Part shown: positions 12,230 to 26,480 of the stretch, one piece after another
How the letters are laid out: every line of letters begins with the position of its first letter
Position numbering within the stretch: position 1 is the first letter of the stretch
From: Stramonita haemastoma
Lineage: Eukaryota; Mollusca; Gastropoda; Neogastropoda; Muricidae
Direction: 5' to 3'
Assembly: GCA_030674155.1 (NCBI GenBank)
Contig: CM060335.1
Span: 46,703,733-46,767,732, forward strand
DNA length: 64,000 nucleotides
Made by a program: the position numbers and the translations under genes
Notes under the pieces: generated by a model
What the model saw: only the letters and a program-made list of their open reading frames with translations
What the model was told of the DNA's origin: nothing
Databases searched by the model: none

Positions 12230-12275
12230 TGTTTGACGTGACAGCAGTCAAAACATAGATAAAGGTAAACAGTAT
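12230..12275 (+). repeat. 46 bp target-site duplication, right copy
   Basis: Partner of 8864-8909 (45 of 46 bases identical). Removing 8910-12275 would rebuild an uninterrupted locus. Confidence 0.9.
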
Positions 12276-12926
12276 AGGGACAGGTAGAAACACAGTCACG
12301 AAAATCAGACATTCTTAACTCTCTCTCTACAAAAGCATACATTTATAATATACAAACAATGAACATAGAGAAAACATTGAACATGTCTGCATGCAGACTA
12401 GTTGTTTTTTCTTGCCGTTGCATTGGTCCTGTTTGCACAGCCAGACCATAGATGAACACACCCTAGTAGGCTACGCGCTGCAGCGTGAGAAGCCAGGCAA
12501 TGAAGAGCTGGGGTGAGAGTCTGGCAGTCATTAGTGCTGGCTTGGGCTTATCTGATTTCACTGTAAATACTTCTGCATGGTCATGGCAATACAGCACGTA
12601 CACACTCCACTGTTTCATCAACTTTAAGTGGTTTCCTTGCTAGAGTTGCAGGTTCACTGACCAATTTCAGTGCAGTCCAAATGGCCCTGAGCACACAGTA
12701 GAATATAAATGTCTTGTCACTATTGTACACTGTCATCAGGCAAAAATAGCTCACAAATGATTCAGGTTTTTGTTTTTCTGCTGTTTCTGATACTGTACAG
12801 AAAACATCTTCTGTTCATGTTGAAAAAATGTGGTGATCAAAAGCGTGCCTACTTCCGTGTTGTGAAAAAAGAACAAATTGCTCATATGCCTACACTTTGA
12901 CATCAAAGTAAAAAAACAAACCAACA
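12276..12926. other. Unassigned stretch
   Basis: Continues the locus in which the RTE-like element landed. No open frame over 65 codons, no repeat seen elsewhere in the window and no splice-bounded exon. One moderately GC-rich part (12440-12560). Confidence 0.4.
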
Positions 12927-12992
12927 ACAACAACAACAACAACAACACCACACACACACACACACACACATACACACACACATGCACATACA
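12927..12992. repeat. (CAA)n then (CA)n microsatellite
   Basis: CAA units followed by a CA tract with TACA interruptions, just upstream of LTR-like copy 1. Confidence 0.95.
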
Positions 12993-13012
12993 CATAAGGG
13001 ATGAAAAACAAA

Positions 13013-13806
13013 TGTAACGGGTCCTACACGGGAATGATCTAAGTCGCCACTCTAATTCCAGTTCCGCCTAATTCGGTACCGGAAATCTTAGAGTCCTAGA
13101 ATAATTCCTAAGTTTCTTCAGTAACCCTAAAGAAGAGTAGGGCTCAGCTACTTATGGGCCGGGGAGTGATAAAGGGGGGATAGAAAAGAGGATAGTAGAA
13201 AAATAGGGGAAAAGAAATATAGAAAAGGTAGGAAAGTAGGTGAAGTGAAATTAACTAACCTCAACTCACTCAGCAGCCACACTGAATACACTGAACGTGA
13301 CAAATAACACCATTCATTCAATGCGACTCCAGATCGAGCAAATTGGGTTTACCACATATATTCCACAACACAACCTACAACACTACCACATTACACAAAA
13401 CACCAATTGACTAATTGTACTACAAGTACAATTAAAAAACACAAAATATATATTCTGTTTAGTTCCAAACTAAAATATCAAGAATCAGTGATCAGTGATC
13501 ATTCTCAGCTCAAGACCATTAATAAAAACAACAATGGTAAAAGTGGAGATTTAACGATGGTGTGAGGAGGTGACAGGGGAAAACGACGATGTTCCTTAAT
13601 GGGGAACATCTAGACTCAGCGAGAAGCGAGTCTCTGTCACGCGTCTTTCCCTCACTAGCCCCAGACAGGAAGTGAGATTTAAAAAACAGAAGTATCCCGA
13701 TACGCACTCTTTTTTAAGGGGCGATCACTCAACTCTACAAGGGAGTTACTGAACCTAACGCTTAGTAACGCCAAACACAAAAATACGTTTTGTGAGGGGG
13801 GTTACA
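13013..13806 (+). mobile_element. LTR-like repeat TGTAAC...GTTACA, copy 1 (internally deleted)
   Basis: Starts TGTAACGGGTCCTACACGGG and ends GTGAGGGGGGTTACA, bounded by the 4 bp duplication CAAA (13009-13012 and 13807-13810). It is 794 bp; relative to the other copies, about 550 bp between TGTTCCT and TTAATGGGGAAC (near 13592) is missing. TG...CA ends, a short inverted terminus (TGTAAC/GTTACA) and a 4 bp duplication are the signature of a solo long terminal repeat. No gag, pol or primer-binding site adjoins it. A non-autonomous inverted-repeat DNA element is the alternative. Confidence 0.8.
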
Positions 13807-13849
13807 CAAATAAAAAATAACAACAACAAACACACACACATAACGGATG

Positions 13850-13950
13850 ACAAAATTGACAAAACTGTAAACACACGAAGACTGTATGTAATAAAAACAC
13901 ATTAGTGCTTGTTCCATTATCGTCAAAATAAAAGCATCAACCAAAATAAC

Positions 13951-13999
<49 letters not shown>

Positions 14000-14135
14000 C
14001 GCGTGCACATGCACGCACACACATACACACTCGTTCATACGCACACACACACGCGCACACACACACATGAACATATGCACGCACACGCACGCTCACACAA
14101 TCACACACACACAGTCTCACACACACACACAGTCT

Positions 14136-14174
<39 letters not shown>

Positions 14175-14396
14175 ACACACACGTACGCATGCACGCACGC
14201 ACGCATACACGCACGCACACATGTGCCATACAAAACTAACAAAAAACTTGATACTGACACACAGCCAGGAAGCACATGTATACAGGTAGGTGTCATGGCC
14301 CTTCACACACCACACACACACGCATGCACACACACACACACACACAATACACACATGCGCGCGCACACACACACACACATACACACATGCGCGCGC

Positions 14397-14440
<44 letters not shown>

Positions 14441-14499
14441 GATGCTTGCATGCACGCAACGCACACTAACACATGCACATGCGTGCGCGCGCACAAGCA

Positions 14500-14549
<50 letters not shown>

Positions 14550-15132
14550 CATTTGCGCTCGAATATATGCACTTGACTGATGTTCAGACAACTAGGGATA
14601 CAAACAAAGCAAACTTAGTAAACACCAACAAAGCACAAGCAAACACAACAGCAATCGAACATACAGATAAACTTAACATGATCAAGTAGAAGATTCACAT
14701 AAAACAAAAGGCACATATGCCTACATAAGAGAACACAGATAAGATGCTTTGCCTCTGGAAATTAGGAACAAGCTTGGTTTCTCGGGAGACACATTGTTTG
14801 TAAAAAAATTTGTTAAAAATAGTTAACAAAAAGCGTCGGCACAACAATTACCACGAACAAGTAGAACAGTATTAAAGTTTTGTTCACTCAAGTATGAACT
14901 CTGTAACAATTGAAGGGAATCCAGGAGCATATGGTAAAAAATGCCTTTCAAATGAAAATTCACCCAGTTGCTAATAGACAGCAAAGAAGGAAAGTGTAGC
15001 GGCATCGCCAGATGCTGGACTTTGACCCCTGACTGCACAGTGCCCTAGATAGTTTTGGGATGGAATTTCGGGTTACTGAGTGCAGTGCCAGCCACCAACT
15101 AAAGAGTCGGGTTTTCCCTGTTTTGAGCAGCC
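13850..15132 (+). repeat. Dispersed repeat R1, copy 2 (~1.3 kb)
   Basis: Paralogue of 5866-7321 with the same order: SINE A-like 3' segment, CA block (13953-14220), spacer with ACTTGATACTGACACACAGCC, second CA block (14305-14545), then the unique part from ATTTGCGCTCGAATATATGC to GAGCAGCCGTG. Identity in the unique part is high (over 90% by eye). Different flanks on both sides show it is dispersed rather than tandem. Confidence 0.75.
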
Positions 15133-15344
15133 GTGTGGAGGGTGGTACAATGAGAGTGCGATGGATAAACGCGGAGTCAGTGAAAATAGAACACACTGGT
15201 CCACTATGGGTGGGTAAAAGGATTAAAGGGAGGGCAAGTGCACTCTGTTCCGGTTTCATTGAGAGAAATTTGTCAGAATTCTTGACAAGACTCAACTTAC
15301 CAGGTAAGCATCCCCTTGTCTTATACAATTCTAACTCATTATAC

Positions 15345-15512
15345 GTTAAATCCTGTCCTGCTTTTCGTAAGAGTAGGCAACCGTGTACCGGTGGGAATGG
15401 ATGACATTTACAAATTGCATACACACGGGGACTGGATGTAAAAAAGCACAAGAGTGCTTATTCCATTATCCTTGAAATAAAACAATAAATCAAATCAAAT
15501 CAAATCTAACTC
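15345..15512 (+). mobile_element. SINE family A, 3' half with (CAAAT)n tail
   Basis: Matches the SINE A body from TAAATCCTGTCCTGCTTTTCG through the ACACGGGGACTGGATG box to CCTTGAAATAAAACAATAAAT, then CAAAT units. The head is missing; 5'-truncated. Confidence 0.8.
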
Positions 15513-18500
15513 ATCTCTCCTGAAACCTGCACTAAGAGTGCCCTTGAGATATTTAGAGCAACAGTGTTTATGAGTTGCAAAAAGAACAGATCACATTTCA
15601 TCTTTGACAATTAGTATTTCATAAAGACCTGTCCAAAGAGTGATTTGCCACAGTTAATCATTTTGCTATAAAAACAGGTGTAAATGGACTCCCTAGTCCA
15701 GCCTGCAGCTGTCATACACTGATAGGCACCTGCAGCCTGTGGCAGGAGCACTTACCACCTTAATAGGCCTACTGCGTGCTGTATAAACATCAGTATCTTT
15801 GCCTGCTAGAGTGTATGGCTTCCAGTAAGCTATAATAATAGTGACTCTGCTAAAACTATGTTGAGGGCCTTTAAGGCAATGAAAATATTTATACTATTGT
15901 CTTTTCTCAGAGAAGCTGTTCTCAAGTATTCTATTAGTGTTGCTACAACACATAGCTATTGGCAATCATTGCATTCAGTCAGTTCTATAGGATCCTGGTG
16001 ATCCTCATGTCACGTGTGCTTCAATACGCTATTTGCAAAATAAAAAGTGCATTTTTTTGTCCATCATTGACATGCCTGACAAGTCTAGTGCATTTAGGTT
16101 TTGGCAAAATTGTCCAGTGAGGGGAATAAGAAACATTGTAAGCTTTCTTCTGTTCCTTTATTTAAAAAATTCTCTCAGTGTCAACATTTTAATATATCTA
16201 ACTCCACATTGGCATTACAGGTTTTATTCCTTTCCTTTTGACTGGTCAGCAATGGATTAACTTCAAAAGCCCCTTCCATTAATATTTTAACTAGGTATGT
16301 ATCACCAAAAGAAGCATTAACACCATCAAATTTATTTAGATAGCAGCTAAGTACTGACTTTGCAGTACAGTACATGTACAGATAGTGAGGCTTTCTCTTC
16401 TGTTATGAAAGAGGCTAGAAAATTGATGCCTTTGACTGAAAGTGGTGAAACCTGGTGATAAGCCTAACACTGCCACTTGTTGATGTACATGCTGTATATT
16501 AAACAGTGGATGCCTGCTAGGAAAGCATGATGGTGTCAGCAGCATCTTGAGAGAGGCCACATGTATCCCATCTTTGTCAGATATTTTGCATATCAGTATC
16601 TTGAGTTCCTTCCTCACAGGGTGCTTGTAGCTGGGATCATGGGTTGATACAGAAAGCTTTCTCTATTGGAGAGAAACAGGGGTCTGGTTATCCCTCTTTT
16701 TTACACCAAGAGGTAAAATATTTAGATTTTTCTGTAGAGGCATAACAGTTATTCCCTCTGCTTTGTCTGGCATTCTTTGGTAGCACTCTTGGAAGCAAAC
16801 ACAAAGAAAGAGGGTCAGAAACAATGGAAAGAGGGATAAATCAAGCTGACAATACAAGCATCAATTGCATAAGCATGTCAGTCAGGTCAAAAAGACATGT
16901 TTCTAGAACAGGTAGTTGGTTTATGCATGCAGCAAATGAGTCCCCTTCAGGTGATAAAGCAAGTAATACTACAGCCTCTTTAAGAAGGCTTGGTACAAAT
17001 TACCATTCAACTTGACCATAAAATGGACAATTTTCTGATTTATGATTTTCTGACCCAGCAGTACAAACATAACTGATTGTGATATTTTTGCTGATACATA
17101 ATTGTTTTATTTCTTTGGTCAAAATGTTACAGGGTTATGATCTGCTAGATCCCCTTTAGTTAATACAAGTAATAGTTGTGCTATTGTTAGATCTTATAGA
17201 TGTATAACTATCAATAGCATAGGACAGTAAAGCCTGTAAGGCCAGAAAAAAATCTCTCAGCTTGAGATAACTTCAGAGTGTTGAGTTGAAATTTGACCTT
17301 TGTTTCGATTCATATACACACCTCCCCATCCATGTGAGAGCTGCCAGTAAACAGTATGGCCTGGGTAAGTGTAACTTTAATTTTCCCTCTTTGCTGAGGT
17401 AAGTTCATGATCCGTCACTTAAGGTCATTTTCATTAACAAGAAACAGTGTCATATATATGTCCCAATTTCCAGCATACTTATTAAGAGCAGTGATTTTAC
17501 TGCATTTCAGAGTGTGGCAAAGGAGTTTCCCATAGGGAACACCAATCAGATTAACAGCCCTCAGGTCTAACAAGAGGCCACTGTTAAAATTTTAGCTTCT
17601 CTTTGCTTTAGTAGATGGCTGCAAGCACTGAATGATTTATATTCTCTTTCTTGAGTATGTCTAACACTCAGGTCCTGAGAGTTGATAAACCCTCTTTTGG
17701 GAGATTTTCTGGCATGGGTTCAAATTATGATTTCTAATAAGTTTTTGTGAACCCAAAAATATCCATTTGATTCGACTAGGTCAGCATCCCATTCCATGAC
17801 TTCTGCCTCATGTTCTGTATTCTGGGAATGGGATCAAAACCCATTATTGTAGCTTAGGACAGTGGAACTTGCCCTTCTATCAAAAAACGTGTGCAACACT
17901 AAAAAAAAAAAGGCCACTGAATAAACTGCATGATGCAGATCAATTGATGCAAATAAACGGCCTGTTGTGAAAAAATCTAAGGCCTTCTAATATGTTTCCA
18001 TATCAAACATTTTACATTCTATATTTTTGTTTAAGCCTTTCAAACTGAGAATCATCTACTAGATTCCATTTTCTATGGTAATATAACAACCTTTACAGAC
18101 TCATTCTCTTACAAAACAATGATTTTTTGCCCCCCCTCCCCCCCCCCCCCAATTGAATTATTGATTTCTGAATCTACAGCCTCATTTTCTGATGAGCCAC
18201 TGAGAGTCTGTGGGGTATGTGAGCATATTGTCATCCTCTTGACTGTGTCAAACACTTATGATATATATTAGAAGTGATTTAATTTCAATAATGTTACTCC
18301 TCTCTGATTTGCCATACAATAAGGGTCCCGATTTTAACATGAAGTTATTATTCCAATGGGAATATTTAATGTGAACTCATGAGGAAAAGGAAGGGATGGT
18401 TTCCTTACTGACAAACCTTTCTTACAACTTTTATCTCTCAGGGGTTTCCCACTGCCCTGAGACTCTCATTGGTTGTTTGGCTGGTACCTCCATGACACTA

Positions 18501-19291
18501 GCCTTGACCCCCAAGCTTTCCCCCTCTACACTCATTGAGTGAGATGCTCAGTTTCAGAGTAACTTTGGCCTCTTTCAGAGCTCTGTGAAATTTGCCGTGC
18601 AGGGTAAAAGCCATTCACTGCTCATGGCTGTGTGCGTAGCACCAAGGTCTGCACTGTCTATGGAGTGGTATGTTATGAGTTTCTCTCTACTAGGTGAGAG
18701 GTCAAAGGTTGCATGCCCTGTAAGGGCAAGGACATCTGCCAGGGACTACTTAGCTGCTCAGGTTTCCTTATAGCTATGCTGACCTGCACGATAAGTTAAC
18801 TGCAGTGCACGTGCATCATTACTGAATAAGCAATGCTCCATTTTATGTATTCCACAGCCAGCTGTTTTTGCCATAGGCACAAGTGCTGGCCTGATTCCTT
18901 GGTTTGTGCGTAGCACAGAGCTGGGCAGATTTTTGGAATGCCCTTCTTGGCCAATATGGCCTGACATCCCTTTGACATGTGTATAAATAAGTCAGCCCTC
19001 TTATCTGACAATGGGGAGGGGGGTTCCCTTCAGTGGCTTGCAGTGCAGCAGAAAGTAGGGTAAGGAGGTCAAGAGATGCATATTCTCCATCTTTTTCTGT
19101 ATTTCTTTTCCTCTCATCTAAATTTTACTCTAATTTAATTTTTAAAAAAGGGGTGGGGGGGGCGATTATGATTGTCTCTATCTTCTCAAGTTCAGATACA
19201 AATCAGTCAGAAATTATTGTTGTTCTTTTTGTTTATCCCTGCATTATTTTATTGATTTATTGATTTGTTTTATTTCATTATTTATTTTCAG
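15513..19291. other. 3.8 kb with no recognisable gene or repeat
   Basis: AT-rich. I see no RT, transposase or domain motif on either strand, and no open frame longer than about 95 codons. A near-pure poly-C run lies at 18130-18150. The - strand frames around 18560-19010 contain a few moderately long pieces, but I cannot relate them to any family. It is consistent with intron or intergenic DNA, or with a very old element. Confidence 0.4.
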
Positions 19292-19451
19292 GCCCGCATT
19301 TCTCCTCCATGTTACTGGATCAAGGCACATACTGTGCATAAACTTGCTAAAGAAACATCTATTGAGTTCAGCAGAAAAAAAAACTTCCTCTTCATGTATA
19401 AGGAAGAAAGGGGTGACTGTTATCACTATGGTGGTTCTCACAGTCATACAG
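19292..19451 (+). other. Weak candidate exon next to LTR-like copy 2
   Basis: A pyrimidine-rich acceptor TTTATTTTCAG ends at 19291. A stop-free frame of 53 codons follows (begins ARISPPCYWIKAHTVHKLAK) up to ACAG|GT at 19451/19452. The end phase (1) would fit exon 27188. There is no recognised domain. The putative donor GT is made partly by the first base of the LTR-like insertion at 19453. Chance is a serious alternative. Confidence 0.2.
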
Positions 19452-19452
19452 G

Positions 19453-21164
19453 TGTAGAGGGTCCCACACAGGAATTATCTAAGTCGCCACTCTAATCCCC
19501 GTTCCGCCTAATTCGGTACCGGAAATCTTAGAGTCCTAGACTAATTCCTAGTTTCTTTAGTAACCCTAAAGAAGAGTAGGGCTCAGCTACTTATGGGCTG
19601 GGGAGTGATAAAGGGGGGATAGAAAGAGGATAATAGAAAAATAGAGGAAAAGAAATATAAAAGAGAAGGGAAGTAGGTGAGTGAAGTTAATTTACCTCAA
19701 CTCACTCAGCAGCCACACTGAATACCCTATGAATGTGACGAACAACAACATTCATTCAATGTGACTCCAGACCGAGTAAGTTGGGTTTACAACATATATT
19801 TCACAACGCAACCTACAACACTACCACATAACACAAATCACCAATTGTACTGCAAGTACAATTAAGAAAAACAAAAGATAATCTGTCCCGTCCTCATACA
19901 AATTAAAGATCAGTCTAAACTTAGAACCACTTATAACGATGGTATGGTTGGAGATTTAACGATGGGGCAAAGCAGATGTGACAGGGGAAACAATGTTCCT
20001 GAAATAAAAAGAACATACAATGTAAAAAAACATCACCACAAAACCAATCCTACCGCATATTTCAAATGCTCACACATCAACCATCAATCACTGAGCTAGT
20101 TTACAACACTAAGCTCAATTACCAAAAGGCACTCTCACCCTGTTATGGTATCGGAAAGTGTATGTGTTAGTTTAGCTTACTCTAACAGACGATTCCTGCA
20201 ATGCACATGCTCAGTACATGTTTGTTTACTTCCGCCTAGCCTCATTGTCACTCTGGCTGGCGTGTGCTTCTGACGCTCTTTTCTATCATGAAAATAGAGA
20301 AAACAATATCGAGTGTCAAGTCTTGTACGACAGTGTTAGCGACCATCATAACACACCCTATCCAGTTTGCAGTTCTCATGAGAATAAAATATTCTCAAAC
20401 AATCTAACATCACCTCTAAAATTATTACATAATTTTAGTAATTAGTATTACACGTGTTTCATTTACTTTAGGACAGATGATGGTCCATCCTATGAAACTG
20501 TGCCAACATTAATAAGAAGGACTAATTTACTTCAAATAAATGCCAATGACATTCCAATGTCATTGCACCTGTTTGAAATTACTAAATAATCTATCACAAA
20601 CAGTTCACAATTTTTAGTAATAAAATCATTACTAAAATTAAGTAGTCCTTCACACACACATATTTGTAGTGTAAAGTCACACTAGAATATTTCCAGCATT
20701 TTAATAGCTGAACAGTACCCTACCAAAAATTAATCTTACAACAAAGACCATGACGGTGTAAAAATTTACCCCACCCTTTCTTTGTTCAAAACAATCACTT
20801 ATGTTCACTGTTAATTCACAGGTTGAAAGCCTGTGAAATTAAATCAAACATATAGATTTCCTGAACCTTCCAAAACTATTCTGAATTAAGCTGAAATTGG
20901 CTTAGACAGATCGTATGACCAAAAACAAAGTCAGTAAAATGAAACCAAACCTTAATGGGGAACATCCAGACTCATCGAGTCTCCGTCACATGTCTTACCC
21001 TCACAGCTTCAAGACGGAAAAGTGAGGCTTGACAGGAAGATGCCAAGAGACATGCCTTTAAGGGGAGGTCACTCACAAAAACAAGAGAACTCTACAAGGG
21101 AGTTACTGAACTTAACACTTAGTAACACCAAACACAAAAATACGTTTTTGTGAGGGGGGTTACA
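19453..21164 (+). mobile_element. LTR-like repeat, copy 2 (with nested insertion)
   Basis: Starts TGTAGAGGGTCC (one change from TGTAACGGGTCC) and ends GAGGGGGGTTACA. Flanks are CAGG (19449-19452) and CAAG (21165-21168), a 3-of-4 match that could be a mutated duplication. It is 1712 bp, including a 213 bp nested element at 20141-20353. It contains ATTCGGTACCGG near the start, ATGAAACTGTGCCAACATTA in the middle and GGTTGAAAGCCTGTGAAATT towards the end, all shared with copies 3 and 4. Confidence 0.8.
20141..20353 (+). mobile_element. Nested 213 bp TGTTATG...CATAACA element
   Basis: Absent from the other LTR-like copies, which join CTCTCACCC directly to TATTCAGTTT. It has a 7 bp inverted terminus (TGTTATG / CATAACA) and a 5 bp duplication CACCC at 20136-20140 and 20354-20358. 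TG...CA ends with a 5 bp duplication suit a short solo LTR; a MITE is the alternative. No coding content. Confidence 0.7.
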
Positions 21165-21828
21165 CAAGTCTTTTTAATTTCCCAAATAGGTTAAGGTTAT
21201 GTATTTACACATTTCCCCCACAGCCTACACCACAGAAATTTCAAAGCTTAGAACACTGAAAGGAAGGCTGTACACATTCAATAGGAAAAAAGACAGATTA
21301 CTGTGCACACACACTCCAAAAGAAAGGCACAGAATAGAATACAAAGAAGGAAGGCACTCTCCTGATTTGACTGGTCCAGTGGCTAGGCGCAAACAGACGG
21401 CTGGCAAGTGGTGTTTATCTCAAGGGCACTCTTAATACAGGTTTTAGTGGGAGATGAGTTACAATGAAAAGTTTAACGCAGAAAATGCAAACCTAGATAT
21501 CATTCCAAGATATAACTATAAAGGAGTAAATTGATTCATATTCCCAAACACTCTTCAAAATCTAGAGACAACTGATCTATGTGAAAATGATATTGATATT
21601 GATATACTGTACAGTACCTTTTGTAATTCCATATTAAAAGTAGCCTCTCAATCAATGCCTAAAGTAAACAAAAGTAGTACGCAAACCTGTAATACTCTAG
21701 GCAATATGTGGTGGACTGAAGAGTGTGATAAAGCAGTTAATCAGGAAAAAAGAATGTTCAAGCAATACATTCTTGAAACATCAATTGCTAATCACAAAGC
21801 CATGAAGTATGCCAATATAGGATGTAAC

Positions 21829-21877
21829 TGAGTTATAGAGCATGCTAAAAAATCTCACTGGACAACATTTTGTAAAT
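21829..21877 (+). repeat. 49 bp target-site duplication, left copy
   Basis: Perfectly identical to 22387-22435. Begins TGAGTTATAGAGCATGC and ends ACATTTTGTAAAT. Its sequence belongs to the host LINE coding region. Confidence 0.95.
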
Positions 21878-22386
21878 GCTCAGGTCCTCAAGGTTGCAGG
21901 TCTTCCCACCATGTACACACTCCTAAGACAATGCAGACTCAGATGGCTCGGTCACATGCGAAGGATGGAGGATGGACGCATTCCTAAAGATCTCCTCTAT
22001 GGTGAACTTGCCTCCAGCAAGAGAAGCATTGGCTGGCCCCAACTGCGCTACAAAGACATCTGCAAGCATGACATGAAAGCCCTGGACATCAACCTAGAGA
22101 ACTGGGAGGAGGTAGCGGCTGACCGCAGCAAATGGCGCAGCATTCTCCACAAACAGCTGAAGTGTGGTGAAGAAAAGATCCACACCGCAGCAAACGAAAA
22201 GAGAGCCAAGTGGAAGGCATGTGCTCCAGCCACCTCAACAAGCCACATCTGCATCAGATGCAACAGAGACTGCCACTCCCGCATCGGACTGACCAGCCAC
22301 AGCCGGTGTTGTCGCTGAACAAATGACCTGTCTTTTGGCGTGAATTCCATAGTCGACACTGACTGACGGAGGCCTACAATACAATA
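21878..22386 (+). mobile_element. Truncated LINE 3' fragment with C-terminal zinc finger
   Basis: A 509 bp insertion between perfect 49 bp duplications. It has an open frame to 22318: LRQCRLRWLGHMRRMEDGRIP, then DLLYGELASSKRS, LRYKDICKHDMKALDI, and a Cys/His finger CIRCNRDCHSRIGLTSHSRCC at the end. This is the C-terminal portion of a non-LTR retrotransposon polyprotein of a type frequent in aquatic invertebrates. The 3' end is TACAATACAATA. No stop interrupts it, which agrees with a recent insertion. Confidence 0.85.
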
Positions 22387-22435
22387 TGAGTTATAGAGCA
22401 TGCTAAAAAATCTCACTGGACAACATTTTGTAAAT
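22387..22435 (+). repeat. 49 bp target-site duplication, right copy
   Basis: Exact partner of 21829-21877. After it, the interrupted older LINE resumes. Confidence 0.95.
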
Positions 22436-23289
22436 CAAATATTGTAAATCATAACGATACTGAAAAGATATTCATGAAGACAATTAAAGGCTATGCAATA
22501 TGGAATAAAACTCCCTGATTATCCAATTTGTTTACAAAACAATAAATTTCCTTCATTGAAGGAAACAGCTGAAGCATTTGCTGATTCTTTTTCCAAAATA
22601 AGTTGACTGGAGGGCCTTTCTCAAAGACAGAGAGACTTGAGAGAACAGGTAAAAAAATCAGATAGTTATAATGACCCTGTTTCTGATAATAACCATTTTA
22701 TGAATGCTTCATTAACTCTTCAAAAATTGAAAAATGCTGTATCATCCTTATCAACCAAACATACATCAGTTGGCATTGATATTATCTAAATGATATGATT
22801 CAACATTTTCCAGACCAATAGGTAAACAGCTTCCTGGATATATTAATTTTGATAAATGTTGGGAGAGTAGCATTTTACCAAAAGTTTGGAAACAGTCAAT
22901 TATTGTCCCAATACTTAGAAATGGCAACCCAAACACCAGTATAGTTACAGGCCTATAGCACTTACATCCCATGTCTGGAAACTGCTAGTAAAAATTGTCT
23001 TGAACAGACTTGTTTACTTTTGTGAAAAGTATAACATTACTCTTGTTAATCAAGCTGGCTTCAGAAAAGGAGAGTCAACAGTTAATCATCTTGTGAAATT
23101 GACCACTCACATTAAGTATCAGTTTGCCAGGCAAAAACGTCTTTTGATAACATTTTTTTTAATGTCACTAAAGCCTACAATCAAGTGTGGCACTCACAAT
23201 TACTGTATAGTTGAAAAATCACTTAATGCACTTATGCAAAAATGTTTCAGATGTAATCATGAATCCAATCAACCATATTTAGATTAGAT

Positions 23290-24751
<1,462 letters not shown>

Positions 24752-26340
24752 TGTATAAACTGAAAACTATTGGATTATCAGGACATAACAACTTTATAAA
24801 AGATTTTCTGGGAAACGGACAAATTAGGACTAAAATAGGGACTACATATACATCTACAAAGACTCTTCAACTGGGCATTCCACAGGGATCAGTTATTACT
24901 CCAAAATTATTCAACATCTTAATGGATTACTTGCCAAAAACATCTATGCATGTAGAACTAGCTCAATACGCTGATGATATATGTATGTGGAAAATTTAGC
25001 AATAAAAAAGAATACTATTATGAGATCCTTGAATTACACCAAAAAGCTGTTTCAAAATGAACTGAATATGGTATCGAACTATATGAATGAAAATGGTTTA
25101 CTGCTATCAAGGGATAAAACACACATTGTTTGTTTTAATAATGGATCAATTCCAACACTGTTGCCTAGATTTTGAATAGATAATGGAATTTTAGAATAAT
25201 TATAAGCAAACAGTCAAATTTCTTGGAGTTTTTCTTACAGCAGAATTGATAAGGAACCATCACATAAAGTACATTATAAATAAAGCAAGGAAAACTTTAA
25301 ATATTCTGAAAGTTATTAGCAAACAGTCTTGGGGTCAGGATATTCTTATATAGTGCACCTTTCAACACCTTTAATTCGTTCAAAGTTGACATATGCCCAA
25401 GAAGTGTTTTTTAATGCCCCCAAATATCTGTTAAAAATCTTCAAAATATAGACTGTAGAGCATACAAACTGTACTGGCTCTAGGTCTACCAGTCCATGCC
25501 TCCTGTATAAAAACATATAGTGCATCTGGAATTGTACGGTTAAAAAATCACCGGAGAACTGCTTGCTGTAAATTTTGCAGTAAGAAATCTGACCCTTAAA
25601 AATGATTTGTAATCGGCGATAAATCTTAAGTCTTACAGAGATTTTTCTAAGAAAGCAAGAGCTTGAATCTGAATACAAATATATCTAAAAGAGATGAAGT
25701 ATCCCCCACTCCGACTTGGGAACTCAAAAGAGCACAGTTTGATATGAATCATATAGACTTGATAAAGAATAGAAATACAAATTTAGTATCTACTCAAGGA
25801 AAACTTCATTTGGAAGAATATTATTCAAACCCTTTAAAAGTGTTTACAGATGGCTCAGTCTTAAACAATGATGCCGGTGCAGAATACATTATACCAGAGT
25901 TGAAATTTGAAAAGTCATCTCATCTTGGGGAGAATATTTCGATTTTTACAGCAGAACTCTTAGCAATATTAATGACACCTAATTTCTCAATAGATTTTCA
26001 GATAGCTGTTTTTCGAATACTTTTTTGTGGTGATTCAAAATCAGTAATTCAAGCCATCAGCTCTATGCAAACAAACGTTAGATCAGAACTAGTTTTTGAG
26101 ATTTGTCATTTAATTCATCTCCTCACCTTAAAAGGATCAGCTATAACTTTGTTGTTAGATTCCATGTCACTCTGGTATATGTCACAATGAAAAAGTTTAC
26201 CTTTCAGCAAAAAAGGGGGGCAAAACAATTGACAGATATGGCAAATTTGAAACTTCACTTGTCATTACAAGAATGTTATCAGATCATGGAAAAAGCACAG
26301 AGAAAGGTTTTTCAGTGCGAGAAAAACTGGATTAGAATAC

Positions 26341-26342
26341 TC

Positions 26343-26397
<55 letters not shown>

Positions 26398-26480
26398 TAA
26401 TAAAAATAATAGTAATACTAATCATAAGACATGGAAGTTATATAGGGCTATATCTTTAAAAAAAAAAACAACCAAAAAAA
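26341..26480 (-). mobile_element. L2-like 3' terminus with (AAT)n tail
   Basis: An (AAT)n run (26343-26395) followed by AGACATGGAAGTTATATAGGG and CTATATCTTT. This is the reverse complement of the L2 3' end at 41540-41580 (GCGCTATATAAATTCCATG then ATT units). It is a very short, 5'-truncated L2 insertion on the - strand. Confidence 0.65.

Noticed and set aside
18560..19010. Possible decayed transposase on the - strand
   Set aside because: Short frames without any motif I can name; not enough to support a call.
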